A stretch of 37,642 nt of DNA from Allomyces macrogynus ATCC 38327. Taxonomy: Eukaryota > Blastocladiomycota > Blastocladiomycetes > Blastocladiales > Blastocladiaceae. A program made the position numbers and the translations under genes. Shown here piece after piece: positions 1-10,341 of the stretch. Numbering within the stretch: position 1 is the stretch's first letter; the number at the start of each line of letters is the position of its first letter. The notes under the pieces were generated by a model. That model was given only the letters and a program-made list of their open reading frames with translations. It had not been told where the DNA came from and ran no database searches. The stretch covers positions 325,282 through 362,923 of the forward strand of contig GG745371.1 of assembly GCA_000151295.1 (NCBI GenBank), given 5' to 3'.

Positions 1-927
1 TTCCCACCTCTCGTCTCGGTCTCGGCACGACCGCTGCTCGTTTCGTGCCGCGTCTCGCTGTTCCGCGCCGTGCCGCCGTGCCGTTCAACCTGATCCAGCG
101 GCAGCTCGGCCCAGTCGCGGCAGTCACGACGATCACGGACCTGCGCGCGTACCACGCGACTGCTGCGCTCGGCGACAAGAGCCGCAGCGCCGCGGACCGG
201 TACTGGTCCAAGTGCGCGCTCGCGCGCCAAGGTCGCCCCATCATTTACGTCGATGGGTCGTGGCGCATCAAGGACGGTGGCGAGATCTCGGCGGCCATGT
301 ACGTCAAGACTAGCGCGTCGCAGGACCAGCATGTTGTCCAGCTTGCTGATGCGTGGCGCCCTTGCTCTCTTACTAGGGGCGTGCATTTCGTTGAAGACCC
401 GGACCGGTATGTACTGTTAGTCTTTTCTTGCAGCCGACACGGCCGTGACCACCCTTGCATGGTTTGGTTCAGCGACCGACGCATTCGCGTCTTGTTGCCT
501 GACCCGTCTCTGGACCACCCGGTTTGGACGTACCAGCACAACTTTGCTGAGCTCATGGCACGTTTGATCCATCGTAAATACCGGGTGGCACCATCGCCGC
601 CAACTCACGCACCAGATCTAATTTATGTAGGCGATTCAATTTGCCCTCTCCATGGTGGAGATGTGGGAATGCGGCACGATTATCCACACGGACTCGCAGT
701 GGGCGTGTGATCTGATCAAGGGCCGGGGCAAGCTGCGCGGAGAGTGGAAGGACCAGTTGAACGCCATTGGAAAGTCGTTGCGTGAGCAATTGGCCTGGCG
801 TGACGTCAAGTTGGTCAAGGTCGAGTCGAAGGCGGATTTGGGAAACTTCAAGGCGCACAAGCTCGCGGCCATGGCCCACGAGGATTGGATTTGCATGTTT
901 GGGATGGATGATCTCCAGTACGTGTAG
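1..927 (+). CDS. RNase HI-like protein, copy 1 (5' end outside window)
   Basis: Predicted ribonuclease H fold protein that would cleave RNA in RNA:DNA hybrids. Proposed exons: <3-298, 377-406, 434-557 and 631-927. The first catalytic Asp lies in 'YVDGSWR', the Glu in 'AELMAIQFAL' (very like the bacterial RNase HI motif) and the second Asp in 'HTDSQWA'. The usual last Asp is His in 'GNFKAHKLAA'. The N-terminus is Arg/Ala-rich with 'RAYHATA', which suggests a mitochondrial presequence. No ATG precedes the domain inside the window. Comparison with copy 2 (both share 'TSRLGLG') puts the start only a few codons upstream of base 1. The third intron (558-630) starts with GC, and the second (407-433) would be only 27 nt. 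Exon borders were set by comparison with copy 3. Confidence 0.72.
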
Positions 928-1229
928 ATTGGGTCGAGAACGTGGTCATAATTTAATGCGTTGATTTGTGCATGTTGCGATCACAGTCCGTCCACAGTAC
1001 ATTGGCAAGTCGCAGCCCCGTTTCGACAGCCTAAACATTATCAGATATGGTGGCCGAAGCACGTTGCCCAGCTCCCAATGTCGGCGAGAGGGTGTGACTC
1101 CACTCGTCAACATCTCCAGGTCGCGTTCCCCATCCAGAAGCAGCCGGCCCTGCTCCTCCCCAGTCTCATCTCGCCATCCTCAACCACTCGAGCGGCCCTC
1201 GGCTCGCCCAATGATACCGAACCAACAAC

Positions 1230-2222
1230 ATGCTCTTCTCCACCTCACGCCTTGGCCTCGGCGTCGCTGCCGTTCGCCTCGTGCCTCGCGTTATCACTCC
1301 ACACCGCGTCAGCGCGTCGACCAAGTCAATTCGGCACTCCCCCCCCCCCCCCCCCAAGCGGCAGTCGCACCGATCCCAAAACTACGGACATTCCACACGG
1401 CCAGTCCTGGCTCCAGGTCCACGTCTCGTCGTGCCGCAGCGCCTCGCCCCAGAATCGCCTCGACATTTACGTCGATGGGTCGTGGCGCGAAGTGTCTGAC
1501 GATAAGTATGACTACACTTCTGCGACCCTATATGTTCATTTTGGAATGAAGACGCGTCGTGGCACCGTCCAAGCGCGGATCTCGTCCACTCAACTGATCG
1601 AGGCCAGGATTCATTGATGCCAGGAGCGTTCATTCCGCTCGCGACTGCTTGGAACGGTACGCGCGATTGTTTTTGTCGTGAATTTCTTTGGGATCTTTTG
1701 ACCAACTGCGCTCGAAACGGCTCGGCGGGGATCTGTCCGTCCGCATCGCTCTGCCGGAAATGTCGTGCGACGAGCCCAATTGGGTATTCCGGAGTAACAC
1801 GACGGAGCTGGTAGTGCGTGATTTGACTGTTGGATCAAGCAGGGCCACTGCTCATGCTCTCAAAATTTTCACTGCTCCACTTGTGTAGGCGATCGAGTCG
1901 CGGTTTACAACCACCTGTGGGACAACAATGCGACTGTGCACACCGACTCGCAATGGGCCTACGACTTGCTTATAGGCAAGGCCACACTGCGCGGCAAGCA
2001 CAAGGAGCTATTGGGCGACCGCATCGCGGAGTTGCTCGAGAATTTGGCCTGTTCCAGTATTAGGGTGGTCAAGGTCGAGTCGAAGTCAGACCTGGGAACT
2101 GCAAGGCGCACGAACTTGCGGCCAAGGCCCATGGTTCTTTTTTAGTCGATGATATTTGGTTCGAGATCGATGATTGGCGGGAGAGGTTGACGAATTCCGC
2201 GAAGGAATATTCGAAACAGTGA
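1230..2222 (+). pseudogene. RNase HI-like protein, copy 2 (frames broken)
   Basis: Second tandem paralog. It starts with ATG at 1230 and an N-terminus like copy 1 ('STSRLGLG'). Recognisable blocks follow in changing frames: an 'RTFHTA' presequence-like piece, 'IYVDGSWRE' near 1464, 'VRIALPEMS...TTEL' near 1738-1811 (catalytic Glu), 'VHTDSQWAYDL' near 1936 and 'VKVESKSDLG' near 2069. The frame changes at or after a run of 17 C (1339-1355), near 1905 (GG where GGG would keep frame) and near 2097 (AA where copy 1 has AAA). With those bases allowed for, the reading frame ends at the TGA at 2220-2222. It appears to lack the first intron found in copies 1 and 3. It is either a pseudogene or an intact gene with homopolymer miscalls. 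Confidence 0.6.
1339..1355 (+). repeat. Poly-C tract of 17
   Basis: An uninterrupted run of 17 C within the 5' coding part of RNase H copy 2. The frames on either side of it do not agree, so its true length decides whether the gene is open. Confidence 0.95.
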
Positions 2223-2570
2223 TGGTTTGATTGGTGAAATATCATCATTGAAGGTCGGGTCACCTCTTTCAACTTCTGAACCTTAGGCCACAACCATGGA
2301 GACTTCGTATTGGTACATCTCGTCCATACTTGACCGTCTGTTTATCACGCAAATGCCGTGCGCTTCCCATTGCCGGCAGGTTCCAAACCTTGCCGCTTCG
2401 TCACAGCGATAGTTCCCGTTTGCGTTGGCCGACATGGACGACCCCGAATCTCCGGCCAACTGCATCTGCGCTACCACTTTGGCCATGCCGCGGCCACAAA
2501 ACCAGGCAGTGTCGCTCCGGTCCCCGCTCTCCGCCCCGTCGATTTGCGCATTCCCTCCAAATCTCCCGAA

Positions 2571-3430
2571 ATGATCGCGATCCACGCGCGCCGGCTCGCC
2601 CACCCCACGACGTCCCGCTACGTTCGTGCACCCATGTTGCACTTGTCCTTCGCGCGCGATTTCCACAGCACGCGCGTCGGGCGCTTCTCGACCGAACCAC
2701 GCGACGCGGCGGAGTCCAGCTACGACCAGGCGCGCGCGCTCGCGCGCAAGGGCATGACCATATTCTTTGTCGATGGGTCGTGGCGCGACAAGATCGTGCC
2801 CGCATCGGCGTCTGTGTATGCGTCTCGCGCTCTGCTCGATGCGTGATGGTCGCGCGTCTGATACGTTGATCTTTCGACAGGGGGTTCCATGTCGTTGGTC
2901 AAGAGCATCGGTCCGTCCCGATTTTACGACCGAAATGGAGCCATCAGGACCAGCACTGACTGTCGTGTCTGCCGCAATAGAGACAAGTCGGTGCGAATCC
3001 CGCTGCCGCCCAAGGAGTCGGGTCACCCGTCGTGGTCATACAAGAGCCAGTACGCAGAATTCCAGGTGCGTGCATGTTATGCCGTCCGAACCTTTTCCGA
3101 CACCGTGCAAAGTTCGCTGACCAACGCATCAACCAGGCCATCAAACATGCCGTCGCCGAGATTCGCTCGACCGACAAGAATGTGATCATCAATACTGACT
3201 CGCAAATGCTGCACGACGCGCTCACGTCCAAAGCCAACTTTAAATTGCGCGGCAAGCAGGATAAATCGGGCCGCGAACGGTTTGAGGCCGACATGAACAA
3301 GCTACGAAAGGAAGTGGCTGACCGGAACGTGAAGATTGCCAAAGTCACGTCGAAGAAGAATATTGGGAACCGGAAAGCGCACGACTTGGCGGCCAAGGCA
3401 CATCCCAAAGGCGGAAAGGGCGGCGAGTAG
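2571..3430 (+). CDS. RNase HI-like protein, copy 3 (complete, probably mitochondrial)
   Basis: Third tandem paralog and the only one complete and open. Exons 2571-2815, 2881-2910, 2954-3065 and 3137-3430 sum to 681 nt, or 226 aa. The ATG at 2571 was chosen because it opens an Arg-rich N-terminus running into 'ARDFHST', a typical fungal matrix-processing context. Active-site residues: Asp in 'FVDGSWR', Glu in 'YAEFQ' (split by the third intron) and Asp in 'INTDSQ'. His occupies the last Asp position in 'GNRKAHDLAA', as in copies 1 and 2. With the acceptor at 3136, the Glu-to-Asp spacing (23 residues) equals that of copy 1. The 30-nt second exon has the same length and phase as in copy 1. It ends in a Lys/Gly tail. 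RNase HI assignment is firm; mitochondrial location is inferred. Confidence 0.75.
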
Positions 3431-3882
3431 GTGGCGGTTGGGTGGATGAGGTGGGATTTGATGGAGAATGGAGAGAAAGGTGTCGGGGACGTGGGGAGGT
3501 TGGGAATCGCAGCAATCGTTATATATTTGGTTTCAGAATGTGCACGGAATGGATTGCCGTAGAGAAGAGCTGCAATGGACAGCTGGACGCATGCGTTCCA
3601 GCCGTAAACTTGAGCGGCGTACAATAGCCGTGGCAATAACGACAACATCCGAGTGATGTCTGTTGGGTAGGGTTCAAAAGACTTTCGAGACGGACAATCA
3701 TCAATGTTCGACGAATCAACAGAGGTTGAAAAGAACCACAACAAATGAGTTCGATCTTATTCTATGCCGCCATGGCCAATATCGCCGAAAAGGGCGGAAC
3801 GTATCAAAAACGAGCAAGTATGGAAGGAGGGGGGGGGGGGTACGACCAAAGCAATCACAAAACCAAAAACGCCACTCAATAC
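3431..3882. other. Intergenic, with a G12 run
   Basis: No gene is recognised between the tail-to-tail ends of RNase H copy 3 and the MscL gene. It contains a run of 12 G at 3829-3840. A consensus donor (GTAAGT) overlaps the MscL stop codon at its right edge, so an intron in the MscL 3' UTR is possible, with a candidate acceptor near 3771. Confidence 0.6.
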
Positions 3883-4714
3883 TTACCGCGACCCGTTGCG
3901 CGGCGCAATATCCGAATCGTAACCCATCAGCGACGCCTGGCTTGCAGCATTGGGCGACGGAGCGTGCGCGTCCGGCAGCATCGACGTGCAAAATTTGCAC
4001 TTGATGGCCTTGACGGGGATCTTTTCGCAGCAGAATGGGCACTTCTTGGTCGAGTCCTTGGCCCGGTAGACTTGCTGGAAGAGCTTGATGAACAGGAACA
4101 TGGCGAGGCCGATGATCAGGAACTGAATGAGTTGCTGGACAAAACTGCCCCAATTGAGGGCTATGAAAGATGTGCGGTGGTCAGACGAGAGCATCAAATT
4201 GCGAGCGGGACGGGAAAATAGACACGTACTGATGGCACCGTCGGCCGTTGCGTCGGCGCGGCTCACATAGGTCTTGTTCGCGCTGTGGCCTTGCTTCAAG
4301 ACGGCAAACTTTTCCACAAACGTCAGGCCCTCGGAGCCGCCCGCGAGTGCTACACGGGTGGGGAGATAGCTCGTGAGCGAGCACGTCCCTGCTGCAATGT
4401 GTGTTTGGCCGTCCGTACCAAGAATGGGCGTGAAAATATCATCGACGAGGCTCTTGACGACCGCCGAAAAGGCCGTGCCAACAACAAGACCGACGGCAAG
4501 GTCGACCACGTTGCCGCGGCTGATAAAATCGCGGAAGGCCTTGAGAATGCCTGGATTTATGGACGAGACAGGTTGTCGTCAGCACCATGGCCTTGATTTC
4601 GTGCTGGTGAACGAAAACAATGTCCATCAACTCACCGACACTCTGTTTGCCGGCCTTCTTGGCATTCTCAGCCGCGACGTGGCGGGCGTTCTTGAGCTCC
4701 TCGGCGGTGTGCAT
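3883..4714 (-). CDS. MscL-type large-conductance mechanosensitive channel with C-terminal zinc ribbon
   Basis: A tension-gated membrane channel of the bacterial MscL family. Exons on the minus strand are 4714-4636, 4550-4230 and 4160-3883 (678 nt, 225 aa, all phases agree). Residues 38-70 carry the hallmark first helix ('[17 protein letters not shown]'), followed by a long extramembrane loop of about 65 residues (71-135), roughly twice the usual bacterial length. TM2 is at about 137-163 ('[14 protein letters not shown]'). The C-terminus has a two-knuckle cysteine cluster, 'CPFCC' (174-178) and 'CKFC' (188-191), like the zinc ribbon seen on some bacterial MscL proteins. The start is the first ATG upstream of the exon 1 donor. 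Spliceosomal introns interrupt it, so it is a resident nuclear gene and not contamination. Acquisition from bacteria is an inference. Confidence 0.88.
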
Positions 4715-5165
4715 CGTGACGAAGGTGAAGTTGGTGGCAGGACTCGTCCAAGGCCGTGTTGCGAGCAAAGTTGACGCAAGTGCAGCAAGTTGGATGAGTG
4801 GACGTCCTCGCGCTGGTATCGGTTTGCGGCTGTCGCAGTCGAGAGCGAGAACAAAGTCTTCTGGATTGGACTGGTTTGCCTACGGTCCGGCACAGGAAAA
4901 TTGCTATGGGCGTGCCGAAGCGGTCAGCCGAGGCAAAGCAAAAGTGAGGAACGGGGCGATGCATGGTTGTTTCGCCACAAAAATACGCCACTGGCCTCGT
5001 CTGGGGCCGCACTCAACAACCAGGGATCATCAAGTAGGCACACATTTGCCAAAAGACGACCACAAAACTAATCCTCGCGACCGGTCAAGGAATGGAAGCG
5101 GGAGTGAGAGCTCCACCTGGCGATACAACAAGAGCAGCAATGACATCAAGAATTGAAATCATATT
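4715..5165. other. Intergenic between MscL and the TBC gene
   Basis: Short spacer between two minus-strand genes. It should hold the MscL promoter and the TBC gene's 3' UTR. I see no convincing coding exon or motif. Confidence 0.5.
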
Positions 5166-7224
5166 TTACTTGCCCGCCAAATGGTTTGGCGAGTTGTGGA
5201 ATAACGACTTCCACATGAACGCCTCGGACAACAGCAACTCCGTCTCCTTGTCGCCCCACTCGGCCGTCGGCGGCGACTGCAGAAACAGCATGATATCCTA
5301 CGACGCGACGTTCGAAGTCAGTTGCCAGCACCTCTCCACCTCGAAGCCAAGTCCCAATCGCGACACCATAACGCACCGGAAACGACATTGTCCTGAGCTC
5401 CTTGGACCACTTGACGAGAAACGCGGCGCACACGTAGACGTGGAAGTCGTTCAAGTCGCCGTCCTCGGACAGGTACGTGTCCCACATGCGGATCGTGATC
5501 GGGTGCTTGACCTCGCGCATCAGCAGGCAGTTCATCCACCGGAAAGCAAACTGGATAAACTCGATGCCTTCTTGCGCGAGATGTGCGGCCAAGGGCGCGT
5601 CAATGCGGCCGACCAGGTCCTTGAGCCGCGCGACTTGCTTTTGGATACCGGGCTGCGCAAACGTGTAATTGTCCTGGGCGGTGAAGAAGGTCGTGGTGAG
5701 CGTGGGCAGTTGGGGCCGAGAGTGAGCGGAATGGAAGGTGCAAGAACCTGAATCCCGTCGATGAGCTTGGTCAGACACCAGAACGCGTCGGCCTCGGCAT
5801 TCGCCAGCGTGTCCTCGCTCAAGGTATTGACGTTGGTATACTTTGCGTCTACCAATCCCGCGAAATCCATCAGTTTCCGAACCACACCGATGGTCCTTCC
5901 CCGTCACGCCAACGTACCCAAATGCGGCCCCAAAAACACAGATACAAACGGCGTCAACAGATCATTGATCCCCTGCACGTACCCGGACGCCGGGTGCCGA
6001 ATCGCCCAGCAGTACAGACGCGCTCGAGCGCGCGCTGAATCCGTTCGTGGCGTAGAGCGGGCTCGGCACGTGCGCAGCACATCATATGGATCTGGTGCAT
6101 GAGCGCCTTATCGGCCGGTTCCTCGGTGCCGAAATTCTGCTGCACCGTGTCGGCATACTCTTTGCGCTTGCGCGCGAGCGTCGCGTCGCGCCGGTCGGCG
6201 GTCGGTGGCAGGTAGCCCATGAGCAGCTGCCAGCACAGCGTGCGGAACTCGGGCGGGATGCCGGCCCAGCACAACTTTTTCAGGTTGGCTACCAAGATGC
6301 GGTCAATAAGTGAGTTTTCCTCCGCAATCTATGCTCGAAGCAACCACGACACGCACCCATATCCACGGTCGGCGCCTCGAGCACCGCCCTGACCTTGTTC
6401 CTGCGCTGGTCCATGGCCGTCGGTGCCGGAGCCGGCGTCGACGGCCCCGAATCCAGCGCGGCCGTACTCGGTGGTGGCGCGGGTCCCGCGGCCGTCTTGA
6501 TCGACACCGATGATGGCGACGAGGACATGCCCACGGATGGTGTCGACATGGGCGCATCGGCGCCTGACGGCTGCCGCGACCGGCGCGGGCGCGAGTCCGA
6601 GTCGCCCCATGCGTCGGACATTTCCGTGACAAATTCGTCGCGCGAGTGGATGGCGCGGCGGTCGGGTTTCGGGCTTGCGTTGGGTGATCCGGTCGCGCTT
6701 GAGCCAGTTAGGCTACAATGGCGAAGGCGTCGCGGAAAGTCAAATGCATGCGAATGGGTGAGGATGGCAAGGAAGCAGTGACCGTACTGCTTGAGCGGAT
6801 GGCTTCCGAACGTGTGCTGCGCACCAATGACGATACTGGGCGAATGCTTGCTCTGCGCCGGCCGAATACTACAAGACGCGGCATGCACGCGCACCAGGTC
6901 AGAATGTGGCTCCGTATAACCGCAGAGGGTGAATTCAGTTGGCGCAACAATTCAAAATGGAGAGTCCGTCGACGGCACACCTCCCAGGGACTCGGGATAC
7001 CTGCCGCTTCCAGAACGACTTGGACTCGGCGGTCGCGTTCAGGCCGCCGGGACCCGAGCCGACGGCAGGTACAGGCGCGGGCGCAGGTGCGGGTGCTGGT
7101 GTCGGGACCGGGTCGGCAGCTGGTGGAGGTGCAGCAGCTGCAGGCTGCGACGCGAATTGGGTTGCGATTCTGGCGATGCGATAAATGCATTGACGTCAGG
7201 GCGACGAGCAAGTAGGTGGTCCAT
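5166..7224 (-). CDS. GYP1: Gyp1/TBC1D22-type Rab GTPase-activating protein (frame slips in TBC domain)
   Basis: TBC-domain GAP; the yeast homologue Gyp1 stimulates GTP hydrolysis by Ypt1 at the Golgi. Downstream exons are clear: 6712-6357, 6288-5918, 5848-5748, 5673-5377 and 5297-5166. Signature segments include 'CWAIRHPASGYVQGIND' (with the Gln-finger YVQ), 'ADAFWCLTKLIDGIQ', 'QFAFRWMNCLLMRE' and a conserved 'LSEAFMWKS' tail. A further Ala/Pro-rich exon ending 'ESKSFWKRQ' (donor at 7000) lies upstream. The start is uncertain, and the ATG at 7224 is a candidate. In the 6288-5918 exon the frame slips around 6083, 6071 and 6016, a net one base missing, right at the IxxDxxR Arg-finger motif. Another slip is likely between 6712 and 6640. 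Either the gene is damaged or the sequence has indel errors. Confidence 0.75.
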
Positions 7225-7837
7225 CCGCTCCGGGAAAACTCGCGTACGTGAGCGCCGGCAAGGGCAGTCCGCTGCTCCTGGACGCGCTCGCCGCGCCATT
7301 TCCCTGGGCGGGTGGCTCTTGTGCGTGGTTCCTTGCTGGCGGCGTGACGATGGACGCGTTCGACGAGGTTATCGATGATCGCCAGCGTCAGCACGACATG
7401 GCCCTCAACATGTTATCGAATAGATCATGCATTCTACCTGCTGCTGGCCCATTGTCTTGTGCATCCGCGCCCGCAACGTGATCACCGGCTGCTGGAGCTG
7501 GAACGTCGCTTGGCGGCTGCTCGGTCGCCATGGTCGACAAAAATCGGGTACTGGCGCGTGTTGCTGGTGGATTGCAATCTATTGCTTCAACTTGACGGCG
7601 GGGAATCGGTGCTGAGAGTCATGACAGTTGGTGGTACGAATATCAGGTCGACGAACCGGACTTTGGCGTGTACGGCTTCAAGGGAGCTGACACGTGAGGG
7701 CGTCGGTTGCCCTCTGCCTTTGCATGCCAACCGTTCTGCTGTGCCCACGTGAGCACCGCGCACTCTGCCGTCCAAGTCACACCCGACTTCTCCAACCCGC
7801 CACGACGACGACGAGCATCGCGATCACCAGCAACACC
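7225..7837. other. Intergenic between divergent GYP1-like and ESF2 genes
   Basis: Contains the 5' regions of two divergently transcribed genes and perhaps an unrecognised first exon of the TBC gene. Small open frames are present, but none resembles a known protein and none has convincing splice borders. Confidence 0.4.
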
Positions 7838-9188
7838 ATGGCCAAAAAGAGCAGCAGGAAGAGCAATACGAAATACGCGCCGGCTGCGTTACCATCAGCA
7901 AGTGCGGCAAGTCCCAAGCCGGCACCCGCGACCGCTGCCGCTGCCCTACCCGCAACGCCAAGGAGCGCACCGCAGCATGACGATAACGACAACGAGCCGG
8001 CTCCTGTGACCCAAGACCCGCGATTTGCCATGGATGACCGATTCAAAGCCGTCGACGACCGATTCAACCTGGCGACACTCGATCACGTCGATTTCGAGGA
8101 CGACGCCGACGATAACGACGATCAATCGCACGTCGAGAGTGGAGACGATGACGAAGACTCGGGCGCGGCTAGTGACGACGCGAACGACGCGAGCGATGAC
8201 GAGGATGCCGCTGCGAGCGGTGACGATGCCGACGAGGACCTCGATTCCGACGACGCTGACGCCGCATCTGCGGCCGCATCCGACGCCGGCTCCGCATCCG
8301 ATGCCGACGATGACGACGCACCGCTCCGCAAGACGCCCGCCGCCGCCAAAAAAATCCTCAGCGAAAAGGATCTGAGCGACTTCAAGGCCAAGACCGACCG
8401 CACGGGTCTCGTGTACATGTCGCGTGTTCCGCGGTTCATGCCGCCGGACGTGGTGCGCAAGTTGCTCTCGCAATACGCCGACATCGGCCGCATCTACCTG
8501 GCGCTCGAGGACGCCAAGTCGGCGCACAAGCGGAAAAAGTACACGGGCAACGGCCGCAAAAACTACGTCGAGGGCTGGATCGAGTTTCTCGATAAGCGCG
8601 AGGCGAAAGCCGTGGCGAAAGCGCTCAACAATGAACTGATTGGCGGGCGCAAACTGTCCAAGTGGCACGACAGTATTTGGAACTTAAAGTACTTGCCCAA
8701 GTTCAAGTGGCACCATTTGACGGAGCAGATTGGTACGCTGGGATTGGTTTGAGCATCGCGATGGAATCTATCGGTCATGTTGCTCATGCTTTACCGCCCC
8801 GTGAATAGCCTACGAGAAGCGCCAGCGCGAACAGCGGCTGCGCAACGAGATCATGCAAGCGAAGCGCGAGAACAAGGTCTACCTCGACAACGTGGCCAAG
8901 GGCAAGATGGTCTCGGCCATGGAGGCTAAAAAGGCCAAGCGCAAGCGCGCCGACGACGAGGCCGACGCGACCGCAGCCGCTGCAGCCGCATCTGCCGCGG
9001 CCGATCTGGCCACGGCCAAGTCGCACGCCAACGCCATCAAGGCGAACGCGGGCGACGCGGCAGCATCGGAAATGAACAATATCCGGCGCCGGTTCAAGCA
9101 GCGCAAGGTCGTGCACGACGTCGAGGAGTCAGGCGCGAGCGAAGACTTGTCAAAGGTCAAGGGCGTGCTGTCCAAGATCTTTGGCTAG
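7838..9188 (+). CDS. ESF2: Esf2/ABT1-like RRM protein, pre-18S rRNA processing factor
   Basis: Nucleolar RRM protein; yeast Esf2 belongs to the small-subunit processome and assists the helicase Dbp8 in pre-18S rRNA processing (human ABT1). Exons 7838-8732 and 8809-9188 (intron 76 nt) give 424 aa with agreeing phases. The first ATG at 7838 opens a basic start (MAKKSSRK). Residues 1-90 are Ala/Pro-rich, about 95-180 form an Asp/Ser/Ala acidic tract, and the RRM-like core starts near 188 ('GLVYMSRVP'). The family's signature 'LPKFKWHHLTEQIAYE' spans the splice junction. A basic coiled segment follows ('KRENKVYLDNV'), and it ends with 'VLSKIFG'. The gene is intact and convergent with DPB4. Confidence 0.93.
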
Positions 9189-9269
9189 TTGGGCGTAGTG
9201 TGGCACGGTGGGGGTGTAGGTGGATATTTGTTCGGTGCACTCTCAACAAGAACAATTCAAACAATTGGT

Positions 9270-10137
9270 TCAATCGTCGTCCACGTCCATGATATCGATT
9301 TCCTCGTCGCTGTTGACTTCGTCGTTGTTGGTGGAGCTGGCGGCCACGGACGCGAGCCAGGTGGCTGAGCCGCCGCCAGCGAGGGTCGAGGTCACAGGCG
9401 TTGTTGAGGCCGATGCGGCCGAGTTGGTCGTCGCTGCTGTTGCCGGCCGGTCGAACTCGGCAACTGGCTCGTCGACTTCGGCACTAGGAGCCGGCGGCTC
9501 GGTGGTCGTACTGCTCGACGGCGTGTCCTTGGTCTTGGTTCCACTCGCGGCGCGTTTTGCTTGCTTTTGCTGCTGAAATTCTAATACATTGGCGAGGATC
9601 GAGGTCAGCAAACAACTCGAGGTTCGCAAACATGGTTACGGGCCACCGGTTCAAGTGAAAAGGCCATACGGTCGAGCGCTTCACGTAATGTTGGGACCAG
9701 GTCGGGCATTTCCATGGCTTCCAGCGCCGTGAGCACGTCGTTGGGACTGATCGTCTTTTTCCCGGCCTTGGTCGTAATCTCAGTGGCCCTGCCGGTGGAG
9801 AAGGTGTGTATGAGCGTCACAATCGCAATAAACACGACTCCAATGGCGTCGCGTACATGAACGTCAAGTAGTTGACGAACGTGACGGTCGCTTGGTCGAG
9901 AGCCTCGCGCGCTTCGCGCTGCAAGTTGGTTCCTGGCGGCACCTGACGTCGAGTACGTGGTCAGGTATTACTGACGGTTGCACGACGGTGCTGCTCCGCA
10001 AATTCGGTCGCGTCTCGCCCATTGAAAACGGATGCGCAGGCACCTACCGATTCCTTGAAGATTTTGGTGATTTGCGACTTTGGCAGGCCATAGTCATTGA
10101 TGCTCGAGGAGGCTTCGTCGCTGTTGGTTTGCGGCAT
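9270..10137 (-). CDS. DPB4: Dpb4/POLE3-like histone-fold subunit of DNA polymerase epsilon
   Basis: Histone-fold protein that pairs with a Dpb3/POLE4-type partner in DNA polymerase epsilon and, in other species, in CHRAC/ISW2 chromatin remodelling. Four minus-strand exons (10137-10048, 9942-9857, 9788-9670, 9580-9270) sum to 606 nt, 201 aa, all phases agreeing. The histone fold occupies about residues 17-98: 'GLPKSQITKIF' (helix 1), 'ALDQATVTFVNYL' (helix 2) and 'GKKTISPNDVLTALEAME' (loop 2/helix 3). The second half is a Thr/Ser/Ala-rich linker with a strongly acidic end ('DEEIDIMDVDDD'), as in many POLE3/Dpb4 proteins. The ATG at 10137 is the first in frame before 'PQTNSDEA'. No defects seen. 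Confidence 0.92.
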
Positions 10138-10341
10138 GTTGACTGCGTCGATTCGAACCTCGCCAGGGCAGTTGAAGTTGCTGAAATCCGACGCTGCGCT
10201 TGGAAATTGAGGAGCGAGAAAGAGAGAGCAAATCGTCGTTGGTGCGAGACGGTTTGGACGAGCCATTCGTGTCACACGTAATAAAAGGCATGACCTGTGT
10301 CGCGGAATGCAGGACATCGTTCCTGCCTGCTCTCTAATGAG

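Noticed and set aside
1339..1355. Poly-C tract as a programmed frameshift or phase-variable switch
   Set aside because: Copy 2 has further slips downstream that the C-run cannot fix, and there is no sign of a switch mechanism. Miscounted length or decay is simpler.
3766..3887. Extra 3' coding exon of MscL via the GTAAGT at the stop codon
   Set aside because: The sequence past the candidate acceptor encodes nothing like an MscL tail, and the protein already ends properly after the zinc ribbon. A 3' UTR intron remains possible.
10145..10165. tRNA B-box-like sequence (GGTTCGAATC on the minus strand)
   Set aside because: No cloverleaf, A box or acceptor stem around it; it lies in the 5' leader of the DPB4 gene.
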